64,000 nucleotides of DNA from Mariniblastus fucicola (GCF_008087665.1 NZ_CP042912.1:6014001-6078000), one strand, 5' to 3'. Numbered from the stretch's first letter, positions 1 to 7,362 are shown. Notes: generated by a model from the sequence alone, not told the origin. Numbers and translations are program-made.

Positions 1-50
1 GCTGGGAGACGCAACCTTTTAAGCAACACCTATCGTTAGGTTCCGGTGTC

Positions 51-188
51 CCACAACATGGTTTTTACGCTGGGGCCTTCGGCACACCTTCGTCCTTTGG
101 CAACGCTCGCTGGACTTGGTAGAATTACTTGTAGTTCATACATCGCTTGCTTCGCTTAGGGCGGTGTCGTAAAAACCTTCCGTTGTGC
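51..188 (+). other. integron-type attC site 1
   Basis: A 138-bp imperfect palindrome with CCACAAC at 51-57 and its partner GTTGTGC at 182-188. Just inside, GGTTTTTACG (60-69) is complementary to CGTAAAAACC (169-178), giving the two-box stem (R''-L''/L'-R') expected of attC. The middle is not perfectly paired and carries the variable terminal structure. The same outer arms recur at 736, 1150, 1675 and 2193, always between ORFs, which is the strongest argument that these are cassette recombination sites. No attI or integrase gene is seen in the window. Confidence 0.8.
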
Positions 189-199
189 GACCCAGTCGA

Positions 200-730
200 A
201 TGAAGCTCAACCTCCAATCCGACGCTCGCAAGGTTCGCAAATACATCGAACAGCGGATCAAGAACTATCCTGTCTACGAGAACCTCGGCCCCGGCGAGGA
301 TGACGACCCAATTTCACTCATCACCATTGGCTTCTACGCCGAACAGGGCGGCTACATGAACCTCGTGTTCAATACTCGCCCCAAAGCTGAGGTTGATGGC
401 GAATGGACACTTCACATCGCCAATGACGAAAACATGCTCCCGTTCCCGAAATGGCTTTCGGCATATGAGGCGATCTGGGATGGCAAAACCATCAATGTCA
501 CCAAACACGATGGGACGACTTGCACACTCCAAAACTCCTCTGGCGATGAAACCGTTAACGCGGTGTTTGGAGAAATGCTGCTCGCCGTGATGTCTGAATT
601 GCGTGATGATGGCACACTCGCACAATTGCCGCTCGCGCCAGAAGCCTTTATGGTCGTCGAAGAATTCGACGGTCGCTACTTCTGGCCTACGTACGAAACT
701 CGCAAGACCAAAGGTCGAATCCAGCGCTAA
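200..730 (+). CDS. cassette 1 hypothetical protein (176 aa)
   Basis: A 176-aa ORF filling the first cassette, from 12 bp after attC 1 to 5 bp before the next R'' box at 736. The ATG at 200 is preferred over an in-frame GTG at 185, which lies inside the attC R' box. The protein is soluble, acidic in the middle, with no signal peptide or membrane segment. I recognise no family. The tight packing between recombination sites, same orientation as the attC sites, and lack of a clear promoter are typical of integron cassettes. Function unknown; small soluble cassette proteins are often toxin-immunity-like or of no known family. Confidence 0.7.
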   Translation: MKLNLQSDARKVRKYIEQRIKNYPVYENLGPGEDDDPISLITIGFYAEQGGYMNLVFNTRPKAEVDGEWTLHIANDENMLPFPKWLSAYEAIWDGKTINVTKHDGTTCTLQNSSGDETVNAVFGEMLLAVMSELRDDGTLAQLPLAPEAFMVVEEFDGRYFWPTYETRKTKGRIQR

Positions 731-735
731 GGGTC

Positions 736-760
736 GCCTAACATGGTTTTTACGCTGGGC
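736..760 (+). other. left half of an attC site (remnant)
   Basis: GCCTAAC (736-742, matching RYYYAAC) is followed by ATGGTTTTTACGCTGGG, the same left arm as in the other sites. No matching right arm (CGTAAAAACCTTCCGTT) occurs before the next ORF. The sequence runs straight into a coding frame, so the right half of this attC and the 5' end of the following gene appear to have been deleted together. Confidence 0.65.
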
Positions 761-797
761 GTCACAGGCTATCACATTGGCAACCATTACCAAGAAG

Positions 798-1148
798 ATG
801 CTCTCCGCTGTCAAGCTCGGACGTGTTTCGACGCGTGTCGGCGGGTTCGTGATTCCATCGCCGAACCCCGACGACCCTAACGTGTTCGCTGCGATTGACG
901 GTTCTGGTGTCGCTGAATTCTCCTGCGTCTCGTACACGGGACGCGACCTTGACGCTAACGCCCTGTTTGCGAGATACGTTGATTCTGGCGCAAAAATTCC
1001 GGACGTCGAACAACTCCTCTCTGACTTCGACGACTACCTCCGCCAAATCAAGACGTTCAAGGTTGGCAACGTGCTCGGCTTACGCTCGAACGGTGCGGAC
1101 CGTGAACTCTATTTGACACATCAGCGTCCGCCCGACGGATCAATGTGA
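798..1148 (+). pseudogene. cassette 2 hypothetical protein, probably 5'-truncated
   Basis: An open frame ending at the TGA at 1146-1148, directly before the attC 3 box at 1150. The frame is open upstream through the half attC, and no start codon with a ribosome-binding site follows a complete attC as it does in the other cassettes. The ATG at 798 (ATG CTC TCC) gives 116 aa. The protein is soluble and unrecognised. I read it as a gene that lost its beginning when the right half of attC 2 was deleted; translation from 798 or an upstream alternative start is possible but unsupported. Confidence 0.5.
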
Positions 1149-1149
1149 C

Positions 1150-1285
1150 GCCCAACAGGGTTTTTACGCTAGGCCTTCGGCGCACCGCTGCCGTTTGTTC
1201 AAGCCTCCCTCTGTTGGTAGAGTCTTCCGTAGTTCAGGCATCGTTCGCTTCGTTCAGGGCGGTGTCGTAAAACCTTCCGTTGTGC
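1150..1285 (+). other. integron-type attC site 3
   Basis: R'' box GCCCAAC (1150-1156) and R' box GTTGTGC (1279-1285) flank a 136-bp palindromic element. The inner arms are GGGTTTTTACGC and GTGTCGTAAAACCTTCC. The two outer boxes differ at one base. That is expected, because the bases downstream of the G in GTT belong to the following cassette. The interior closely resembles attC sites 1 and 4, including CTTCGGCGCACC and GTAGTTCAGGCATCG. Confidence 0.8.
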
Positions 1286-1296
1286 GACCTAAACCA

Positions 1297-1665
1297 ATTG
1301 AGAATCCATACGAATCTCCGTCGACGGTGAACGATACGGCTGGTAAGCATCAACCGCCAGCGGAGCCGTCTCACCTCGCGCGCATTATCGGCCTCGCTGT
1401 GTTTTCCGTACTGTTTGGCGGCACAGCGGCGCGGATTGTCCCCGGCGGCCCGTTTGTCTCTCTAACCAGCGACATCTTGCCAACAATCGCTGCTGTTGCC
1501 TCAATCCGGTACTCACTGCTGTCGCTACGCGGTCGTGACATCGGCACTAAGGTCATCGCCATGTTCTTCGTGGTTGTGTGCACGTTTGCGTTGTCGAATG
1601 TTTTTCGTTCCGTACTGTCGTTTTGGTTCCGCCCATACGCACGTGGAGACTTCTTCGGGTTCTAG
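1297..1665 (+). CDS. cassette 3 small membrane protein
   Basis: A reading frame that enters from the attC site and ends in TAG at 1665. No ATG lies near the cassette start; the listed start is an in-frame ATT. A GTG at 1327 is the next conventional start, so the true N-terminus is uncertain. The early segment NPYESPS resembles the N-terminus common in small planctomycete membrane proteins, which argues for translation beginning before it. Two hydrophobic segments follow (about residues 34-52 and 86-104 of this model) with basic residues between them. No function is assignable. Located between attC 3 and attC 4. Confidence 0.5.
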   Translation: MENPYESPSTVNDTAGKHQPPAEPSHLARIIGLAVFSVLFGGTAARIVPGGPFVSLTSDILPTIAAVASIRYSLLSLRGRDIGTKVIAMFFVVVCTFALSNVFRSVLSFWFRPYARGDFFGF

Positions 1666-1674
1666 CGTACGGTC

Positions 1675-1814
1675 GCACAACATGGTGTTTACGCTGAGAC
1701 TCTTCGGGCACACCTTCCTTGGTTGGTCGCGCTGGCTGGCATTGGTATAATCTCTTGTAGTTCAGACATCGCACGCTTCGTTTAGGGCGGTGTCGTAAAA
1801 ACCTTCCGTCAGGC
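1675..1814 (+). other. integron-type attC site 4 with atypical R' box
   Basis: R'' box GCACAAC (1675-1681) and R' box GTCAGGC (1808-1814) bound a 140-bp palindromic element very similar to attC 1 and 3. The R' box has GTC where the recombination triplet GTT is normally invariant. The inner right arm CGTAAAAACCTTCC (1795-1807) is intact. Confidence 0.7.
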
Positions 1815-1824
1815 GACCTAACCA

Positions 1825-2187
1825 ATGGCACTTCCCGACCACGTTGTCGAGATTCTCGACTCAATCGGTCAGGCTGCTGTGGAGGTTTCCGCCTCCTTTG
1901 ACACTTTGCGTGCATTCGTCGGTGTCTGGCGATTCAATCCTTCAGACATTCCGGGCGGTATCAAGCGTTACGCCTTTCTTGGATCGCACGACGTTCTCTA
2001 TGTCCTGCGGCGATTCGAGGTGAATCGCGAATTGATCGACCGTGATCTCGACGTTCATCCGGAGCAGTTGCTCACGTTGCAATGCATCACGGTTGCTGAT
2101 GTGGCGATTGCCGAATCAATCCTTTCCACATGGCTGCCATCAATCGGTGATTTGGGCGAACCGCGACACTGCGATATCCCAATCTGA
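1825..2187 (+). CDS. cassette 4 hypothetical protein (120 aa)
   Basis: A 120-aa ORF with ATG at 1825, 10 bp after the attC 4 R' box, and TGA at 2185-2187, 5 bp before the attC 5 box. It fills its cassette completely. The protein is soluble, rich in Leu/Val/Asp, with no signal peptide or membrane segment and no motif that I recognise. It is likely expressed from cassette or upstream promoters; no Shine-Dalgarno is visible. Function unknown. Confidence 0.65.
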   Translation: MALPDHVVEILDSIGQAAVEVSASFDTLRAFVGVWRFNPSDIPGGIKRYAFLGSHDVLYVLRRFEVNRELIDRDLDVHPEQLLTLQCITVADVAIAESILSTWLPSIGDLGEPRHCDIPI

Positions 2188-2192
2188 CGGTC

Positions 2193-2401
2193 GCCTAACA
2201 TGGTTTTTACGCAAGGCCACGGCTTCGTCGGTGGAGACTCGTTCGGTTTGCCACGTTCGTTCGCTTCGTTGTCGCGTTTTGGTTTGCCACGCCGTGGACA
2301 CCGCCTCTTTGGCAACGTAGTTTCTTGCTGGTAAACTGCTTTGCGTTGCGACGCTTTTTGCCTTCGGAGAGAAGCGGTGTCGCAAAAACCTTCCGTTAGG
2401 C
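2193..2401 (+). other. integron-type attC site 5 (long form)
   Basis: R'' box GCCTAAC (2193-2199) and R' box GTTAGGC (2395-2401) are perfect reverse complements. At 209 bp this site is about 70 bp longer than the others. The extra length lies in the central variable part, which has its own internal complementarity (CGGTGGAGACTCGTTCGG and nearby). The inner arms GGTTTTTACGC and GTGTCGCAAAAACC are conserved. Confidence 0.75.
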
Positions 2402-2412
2402 GACCTCATCGA

Positions 2413-2775
2413 ATGTCAGTTGACACCTTTCTCTTTGTTCGTGAGCAACTGCCGACCGTCAGCGAATGGCAAACCGCTCTTGATGCTGCTGGCCTCAAAG
2501 TCAAGCTCGACCCGGAGGTTGACGACTTGCCCGCCTTCACTGGGTACCTGCCAGCGGTGTTGACGACAAACCGTCAGGCTTCGAGTTATACTTCGATACT
2601 GCTGAAAATGCGTTCGGCGACCGCCCGATGCGGTCGGTGATCGCACTCACGCCGTGACCTTTGCGACTCACTCAGACATTCGCGAACTGGTTTGCGCTCT
2701 TTACGCCGCTGGTGCTCTGGCCAAACTGACCGATGGCTTGCTGTTCGACGAGGATTCCGGTGACTTCGTGGATGT
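2413..2775 (+). pseudogene. cassette 5 gene with two frameshifts
   Basis: ATG at 2413 follows the attC 5 R' box by 11 bp. The intact-looking protein reads in three frames: about 2413-2565 (MSVDTFLFVREQL to the GYLPAVL region), then a +1 frame with KPSGFELYFDTAENAFG, then a third frame from about 2625 with HAVTFATHSDIRELVCALYA. Composition and sense stay protein-like across all three, so this is one gene broken by two small indels. The open frame actually available stops at 2640. The last codons run into unrelated SDR sequence near 2775-2784, so the 3' end and its attC are missing. Confidence 0.6.
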
Positions 2776-2783
2776 GCCCGCCC

Positions 2784-3089
2784 GGTTATTCGATCTACGC
2801 TGCGAGCAAGAGTGCGATTGATGCGATCACCCGAGTACTCGCGAAAGAACTGGCTCCTCGCGGCATCCGAGTCAACTCGGTCAATCCCGGTGCGACGCTA
2901 AGCGAAGGGACACTGTCAGCCGGACTGTACGGCACGGGCAGTGAATTCGAGCAGAAACTGGTGGCAGTGACGCCGCCGGGTCGCATCGGAACTCCACCGG
3001 ACATCGCCAAAGTCGTTGCCTTCCTCGCGTCGGACGATGCGGGCTGGCTGACCGGCGAAGTAATCCTTGCATCCGGCGGACTGCGATAA
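2784..3089 (+). pseudogene. short-chain dehydrogenase, 3' fragment
   Basis: About 101 codons ending at TAA 3087-3089 encode the C-terminal half of a classical SDR oxidoreductase. The YxxxK catalytic pair sits at the very start (YAASK), followed by IRVNSVNPG and, near the end, the segment [19 protein letters not shown] typical of glucose-1-dehydrogenase-like SDRs. The Rossmann TGxxxGIG half, cofactor site and NNAG motif are absent. The sequence begins where cassette 5 ends, so a recombination or deletion joined the two. An ATG at 2733 keeps the frame open but upstream residues are not SDR-like. Not expected to be an active enzyme. Confidence 0.75.
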
Positions 3090-3139
3090 ACAGCACCGAT
3101 AACTTATCACCCATCAACAACAATCAACGAGGAGAGACC

Positions 3140-3559
3140 ATGTTCGATTATTCAGGAATTGTCTCCCGGCTTGAGTGGAGAATTCGTCTTCGGATCTACA
3201 ACTGGGAATTGAATCACCAAGACAACGGTCACGATTCGGAAGCGACTCGCGAGTGCTTGAAAATGCTCTATCTATTGGCCAGTAACGGTGCCAAGTGGAA
3301 GCCAGACAAGTCTGAACTCAATTCCGCAAGGCGTTCACTTTTGAAGATGACGCCGGACTACACGGTGGAGTTTGTTTGGATTCTCTACAAGTTTGACGCT
3401 TCTGAAATTTACATAGCAATCAATCTAGCCAGAATACCAACAATCAAACGCCATATCCGTCGGCTTCAACCACGGCTTCACGAGTTGATCCAGAATTGGA
3501 AAGAGAAATCCGAAAGCTGTCATCAGAACACCCCTGGAAACACACGTCCGATTACATAA
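3140..3559 (+). CDS. hypothetical protein (139 aa)
   Basis: A 139-aa ORF with a strong ribosome-binding site (GAGGAGAG, 4 bp before the ATG at 3140). The protein is basic and Trp-rich, with no signal peptide or membrane segment, mostly predicted helix by composition. No family recognised. It starts 50 bp after the SDR fragment on the same strand, so it may have been downstream of a complete SDR operon before the array deletion. The strong Shine-Dalgarno makes it a credible gene. Confidence 0.6.
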   Translation: MFDYSGIVSRLEWRIRLRIYNWELNHQDNGHDSEATRECLKMLYLLASNGAKWKPDKSELNSARRSLLKMTPDYTVEFVWILYKFDASEIYIAINLARIPTIKRHIRRLQPRLHELIQNWKEKSESCHQNTPGNTRPIT

Positions 3560-3688
3560 AAATCGTTCCGATTGCATGAGGACTGAGAATCTTCGGAATT
3601 GATTTCGCCTCGTGTTTCACAGTCTCAAATCAACCAAAGAAGACCATTCTCAGAAGTATTTCTCGCTTTCCCGCCGCCTCCACTTTTA

Positions 3689-3715
3689 GCCACTTGCCGA
3701 ACCTCGGCAAGTGGC
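3689..3715. terminator. perfect 12-bp hairpin between convergent genes
   Basis: GCCACTTGCCGA (3689-3700), a 3-base loop, then TCGGCAAGTGGC (3704-3715) form a perfect 12-bp stem. It is flanked by CTTTTA on the left and CATTTT on the right, so weak U-tracts are available in both directions. It lies between the plus-strand hypothetical gene and the minus-strand transposase relic, where a bidirectional terminator fits. Confidence 0.6.
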
Positions 3716-3738
3716 CATTTTCGGTCCATCGCGGATCT

Positions 3739-4160
3739 TCATGGGTCTAGCTTTAGTTCGCCGCAGTAGAAAAAGATAGCCGTCCTGTAGTGCATCCTGT
3801 GTCTGTAGCCACCGACGCGGCGTTTGATGGATTGAATCTTGCTGTTGATCCCCTCAGCCACGCCGTTCGATATTCCGGCAAAGGTGCAGTAGCTGCGATG
3901 TTGTCGATGCGAGACTTCATCGTGCGTGTGACTTTCTTCATTGGCTCAGGCCGAGTGTGAATCACCTTGCGGTACCACCACCTGAAAAACTCTTTCGCCT
4001 CCCTGGCGGTGTCGTGATGCCAAAGATCGCGAAGCATCTCTTCGTAAGTCCATGCCTTGCCAGTTTCGAGCCTGAAAGAGAACAATGCACCAAGACGCTG
4101 CTGGCTTGATTCCTTGAGGTTGTCGTAGTTCTGGAGAAACAGGTAGCGAATCCCTGTTGA
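3739..4160 (-). pseudogene. ISL3-family transposase remnant
   Basis: The C-terminal part of an ISL3-type DDE transposase. One frame carries IRYLFLQNYDNL, a WTYEEMLRDLW segment and FRWWYRKVIHTRPEPMK. A frameshift near 3880-3900 moves to a second frame with GVAEGINSKIQSIKRRVGGY and ends AIFFYCGELKLDP at 3739. The motif NxxAEGxNSKIQxxKRR is the usual signature around the catalytic Glu of this family. The zinc-finger N-terminus and most of the catalytic domain are missing upstream of about 4160, and I could not define inverted repeats. Inactive remnant. Confidence 0.75.
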
Positions 4161-4217
4161 CGTGTCGTCACCTTCGCTGCGACGCAATCGCAACTTTTTC
4201 GGTGCGCAAGAAAAAAG

Positions 4218-4251
4218 GCACGCCAAAAATTGGCGTACCTCTTTTACTATT
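4218..4251 (-). terminator. rho-independent terminator of the DUF2383 gene
   Basis: Read on the minus strand, GGTACGCCAA and TTGGCGTGCC form a 10-bp stem with one mismatch and a short T loop, followed by CTTTTTTC. It lies 17 bp after the stop codon of the upstream minus-strand gene. Confidence 0.75.
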
Positions 4252-4267
4252 CAAGTCGGCAGTTCGA

Positions 4268-4738
4268 CTAGCTTGCTTTAACGGTGTCACGCAAGTCGCG
4301 AACACGATCATGACCGGCTTTGACTTTTGCGTACTGCTGCGTCAAGACGTCATTCATCGCACTCCCGGCAGTGTCCTTGAGTACGTCTTCGTAGGCTGCC
4401 TTGATATAGTCTTCACCCTTTTCAGCTTCGCAGAGAATTGGATGAGCTGCTCCACCGTTGAGCATGCCTCGGACGTTAATCCATGCTCGGTGCACTGCTG
4501 CCATTGCGGATCCGGAATCGACTGGGTTTTCGCCGTTAAACTGTACATGCGTTTGTAGCTCAGCAGCAAGGTCCTTACGCTCCACTGCCAAGTCACGAAA
4601 CAGCGACGCAATCGAATCTGTTTCAATGTCCTCCGCCGCTTCCCGGAAACCATTTGCGGAATCGATGTTGTAGCGAATCAGTTTTTGAATACCGCTTACT
4701 GTGGATTCGTCGAGATTTGTTTTAGTTTCTAAAGACAT
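4268..4738 (-). CDS. PA2169-type four-helix-bundle protein (DUF2383)
   Basis: A 156-aa cytoplasmic protein of almost entirely helical character. It matches the DUF2383/PA2169 ferritin-like family in length and pattern: an N-terminal helix around LIRYNIDSANGFREAAEDIE, then LFRDLAVERKDLAAELQ, then a GSAMAAVHRAWINVRGML segment. The start at 4738 (MSLETK) is chosen because GAAGGAG lies 10 bp upstream; the longer open frame has no such site. Members of this family are stress- or stationary-phase-associated proteins of unknown activity. The gene is monocistronic with its own terminator. Confidence 0.85.
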   Translation of the reverse strand: MSLETKTNLDESTVSGIQKLIRYNIDSANGFREAAEDIETDSIASLFRDLAVERKDLAAELQTHVQFNGENPVDSGSAMAAVHRAWINVRGMLNGGAAHPILCEAEKGEDYIKAAYEDVLKDTAGSAMNDVLTQQYAKVKAGHDRVRDLRDTVKAS

Positions 4739-5004
4739 GAATAAACTCCTTCTGTAGTGAATCGTTATAGGCAAATCACAATGATGCATTTGCCGTGCCA
4801 ACGCTGTACTTTCGCAACTCGCGATCGACAATTACCCATTTTGTGCCGGCATCCTGAAACTTGATGACTCCTGACGACCCGAAGTGGCTCTTGCGACACC
4901 AACATTCGGTCCATTTTGTTGCAAGTCCACAGGGTTGCCGTGAATGAATCGTTGAGGCGGCGCCCTGATCGTGGCCCGATGGTCATGTGAGCGTTTGAGG
5001 GCAT
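4739..5004. other. intergenic, no gene supported
   Basis: Between the DUF2383 gene and the IS-split gene, both on the minus strand. A short minus-strand ORF here (79 codons) has no Shine-Dalgarno and no protein-like motif. The stretch should hold the DUF2383 promoter, but no convincing -35/-10 pair was found. Confidence 0.5.
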
Positions 5005-5230
5005 CTAGAAATCACGATTGGCAACAAGGAAAATGTGATCGCCCGCGTGTTCTAGCTGCGACTCGATGTTCAATGTGCTGATTCGCAGTCCCTTCTCCTG
5101 ATCCTCCCGTTTGGGGTCCACAGCCATTACCTTGACGTCACTCTTGAAACATTGAATCAACCATTCGATAAACGCTATGGAGTTCAGTTCTGCGACGACC
5201 ATGTCGTCGTCCCATCCGGCAGCTTCGATG

Positions 5231-5233
5231 TAA
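5231..5233. repeat. target-site duplication (left copy)
   Basis: TAA abutting the left IS end at 5234 and repeated at 6113-6115. A 3-bp TNA duplication is typical of the IS1031-like branch of IS5. Confidence 0.8.
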
Positions 5234-6112
5234 GAGGGTGTTTTAAAATTATTTTTCCAGCCTGTTTAGCATGAATTGAATCATTGCGATTCGTATGACA
5301 GTTTCGCTGTTTTGAGTCAGTCTTTCATAGTCCTTTGAGAGCCTTCTGAATTTTCCAAGCCATGCGAAAGTCCGTTCAACGATCCATCGCTTGGGTAAGA
5401 CAACGAACCCTTCGGCTTCGACCGGACGCTTAACGGTTTGCAAGATGACACGATACCATTGCTTCAGGAACTCCGGCAAATCAGCCCGCCCGTAAATCGA
5501 GTCCGCGAAGATGACTCGAAGCCGACGAAACTTCTGTCTGATGTTTTCAAGAACAAGATGTGCACCTTCGTAGTCTTGTAGATCGGCCGAGTGGACAACA
5601 ACGACCATCACAAGCCCCAACGTATCCACCAGGATGTGACGCTTTCGTCCGGTAATTCGTTTCGCCGCGTCATACCCGCGTAATTCTCCTCCTTCAGCAC
5701 TGCGAATGCTTTGCGAATCAATGATGGCTGCTGTTGGCGTTGGCTTCCTGCCTTCTTTGCGGCGTACCTTTTCGCGAAGACGATCGTGAATGCGTTGCCA
5801 TGTCCCATCAATACGCCAAGCTCGATAAACTCCATAAACCGTGTTCCAATTCGGAAAGCAGTCCGGAAGCAACCGCCACTGGCAGCCCGTTCGACACCAA
5901 TACAATATCGCATCGACAATTTGACGCCGATCGATTCGTTTGCGGCCGCGAAGTTTTGCTGGCGGAATCAGACGACGAAGCAATCGCCATTGATCATCAC
6001 TGAGACTGCTGGGATACTCAATACTCATCGCTACGGCTCCTTCCGTTTACGGTTTAAATGCAAACGGGGCTGTAGCGATTTTTTCAACTCAGAGCAATTT
6101 CAAAACACCTTC
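5234..6112 (-). mobile_element. intact IS5-family insertion sequence (879 bp)
   Basis: Ends GAGGGTGTTTTAAAATT (5234-5250) and the reverse complement of GAAGGTGTTTTGAAATT (6096-6112) match at 15 of 17 positions as inverted repeats. TAA flanks both ends. One transposase ORF fills the element on the minus strand. Perfect reconstruction of the split host gene and the intact transposase both suggest recent insertion. Confidence 0.9.
5249..6028 (-). CDS. IS5-family transposase
   Basis: A 259-aa single-ORF DDE transposase. The N-terminal DUF4096-like part (LSDDQWRLLRRLIPP, then a CRTGCQWRLLP segment near residue 45-55) is followed by the DDE_Tnp_1 catalytic domain. The catalytic acidic residues are visible in IIDSQSIR, IFADSIYGR and the YREK-like motif IVERTFAWLGKFRRL. 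Length is normal for the IS1031/IS427 branch and there is no programmed frameshift. The stop codon overlaps the left inverted repeat by two bases. Expected to be active. Confidence 0.93.
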   Translation of the reverse strand: MSIEYPSSLSDDQWRLLRRLIPPAKLRGRKRIDRRQIVDAILYWCRTGCQWRLLPDCFPNWNTVYGVYRAWRIDGTWQRIHDRLREKVRRKEGRKPTPTAAIIDSQSIRSAEGGELRGYDAAKRITGRKRHILVDTLGLVMVVVVHSADLQDYEGAHLVLENIRQKFRRLRVIFADSIYGRADLPEFLKQWYRVILQTVKRPVEAEGFVVLPKRWIVERTFAWLGKFRRLSKDYERLTQNSETVIRIAMIQFMLNRLEK

Positions 6113-6115
6113 TAA
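6113..6115. repeat. target-site duplication (right copy)
   Basis: TAA directly after the right IS end, identical to 5231-5233. Confidence 0.8.
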
Positions 6116-6329
6116 GTTTCAGCCTGCTTTCTATCTGTGAATACAGCGACAGCGTCTCCTTCTTCGCTGTTGAATACTGTTGTTTCCAGCATTTCCGTGT
6201 CTTTATTTGCCAAAAGGTAAGTGAGCGTCATCTTTCTGTCTCCTTAAACGTACTTCAATTGCCAAGCCAATGAATCAACTCAACAGGCCCGCTGTCCGGC
6301 AACAACCAAAGCAAGCCGCGCGCCGGTGT

Positions 6330-7352
6330 TTAGCTGGTCGACAAAACGTCTACCTTGCTGGAACGCTTACCTTGGATCTCCAAGTATCCATGGTTGCGAA
6401 ACCAGCGAAATGCGTCGTTAATCGCATTGTCAACACTGTTGATTCGGTAACTCAAATCATCTACCGCTTTCTGGCTAGAGTACCAGTGAAGCAATTGTCC
6501 CATTTCGATCGATGCGGAATTGACCGTGGGCTCGACACCCGTTATCCGTCCATAGGCGTCGGCTGCCACTGCGATAATTTTCGCGGCCTGATGGTTGAGC
6601 GACGAACGGGGAGGCTGTTTTCCGACCGCGTCTGCGATCCTGCTCCACAGCGACAAGTATGTTAAGTTTTCTCCACCAAGCACGTAAGTTTCACCGGTTG
6701 ATGCGTTCTCCATTGCTGAGATGATTCCTCGAGAAACATCCCGCACATCAACGACACTGCAACCGCCGCCAGGTGCGAAGGGGCAAAAGTGTTTTGCTAC
6801 GGAGAGCAACATTTTTCCAGACGATGGTTTCCAGTCCCAAGGGCCAATCATAAAACCCGGATGAACAATGATTCCATCCAGACCCTCTTTCAATTGATTG
6901 CGAAAGATCTCATCCGCTCGACGCTTACTGCGGACATAAGCGCAATCCGGTTTGGCTGGAAATCGGTCGTTCTCCGAAGGTAGTTTCGTCGTATGGGCTG
7001 CGGCCAACGCATCAACTGTACTGACTTGAATCATCCGCTTGCCACGACGCTTTGTGGACTCTGCCAAGGCTCGCGTCGATTCAACATTAAAGCGCATCGA
7101 CTCGTCGAGTTTTGACCAGCCAATGTGGATCAAGGCCGCCGCGTGAATCACAACATCTGCATTTCGGACACTACGGTCAACATCGCCAAGTGATGTCAGA
7201 TCAACCTCGCTTGTCGCTACATTCAGCCCTGACAGAGGAGCGCGAAGAGAGGAGCGACGCACGGCGACTTCACACTGGTGTCCGCGAGACAGCAGTTGCC
7301 TTAGCAAGTTGTTGCCAAGGAACCCTGTCGCCCCGGTTAGAAAGATCTTCAT
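6330..7352 (-). CDS. NAD-dependent epimerase/dehydratase (extended SDR)
   Basis: A 340-aa extended SDR. The start at 7352 (MKIFLTGATGFLG) puts the Rossmann glycine motif TGATGFLG at the N-terminus as in the family; the longer ORF has 22 non-homologous residues. Later landmarks are ADVVIHAAALIHIG, the active-site region MIQVSTVDAL and the YxxxK pair YVRSK near residue 160. The dihydroflavonol-reductase/HpnA-like branch is the best match. The substrate is probably a nucleotide sugar or a related hydroxy compound, but this is not determinable. It begins 10 bp after the stop of the upstream secreted protein on the same strand, so the two are likely co-transcribed. Confidence 0.85.
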   Translation of the reverse strand: MKIFLTGATGFLGNNLLRQLLSRGHQCEVAVRRSSLRAPLSGLNVATSEVDLTSLGDVDRSVRNADVVIHAAALIHIGWSKLDESMRFNVESTRALAESTKRRGKRMIQVSTVDALAAAHTTKLPSENDRFPAKPDCAYVRSKRRADEIFRNQLKEGLDGIIVHPGFMIGPWDWKPSSGKMLLSVAKHFCPFAPGGGCSVVDVRDVSRGIISAMENASTGETYVLGGENLTYLSLWSRIADAVGKQPPRSSLNHQAAKIIAVAADAYGRITGVEPTVNSASIEMGQLLHWYSSQKAVDDLSYRINSVDNAINDAFRWFRNHGYLEIQGKRSSKVDVLSTS

Positions 7353-7362
7353 GACAAACTTT

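Larger units (their letters stand above)
5005..6231 (-). pseudogene. 114-aa hypothetical gene split by an IS5-type element
   Basis: The gene starts at 6231 (ATG ACG CTC ACT, with AAGGAGAC 5-12 bp upstream) and runs to the edge of the IS at 6113. It resumes at 5233 and ends at the stop codon 5005-5007. Removing the 879-bp element and one copy of the TAA duplication restores a single frame across the join (GAA ACT TAC ATC GAA GCT) and a 114-aa soluble protein. It has no signal peptide and no recognised family; a cytoplasmic stress or regulatory function is only a guess. As it stands the 5' part ends at once at the IS boundary (ACT TAG). Confidence 0.85.

Noticed and set aside
314-937. A 207-codon minus-strand ORF across cassette 1 and the half attC
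   Set aside because: Antisense to cassette 1, crosses a recombination site and has no ribosome-binding site.
3739-4160. ISL3 remnant as part of a complete IS
   Set aside because: No inverted repeats, no N-terminal half and a frameshift; it cannot be a functional element.
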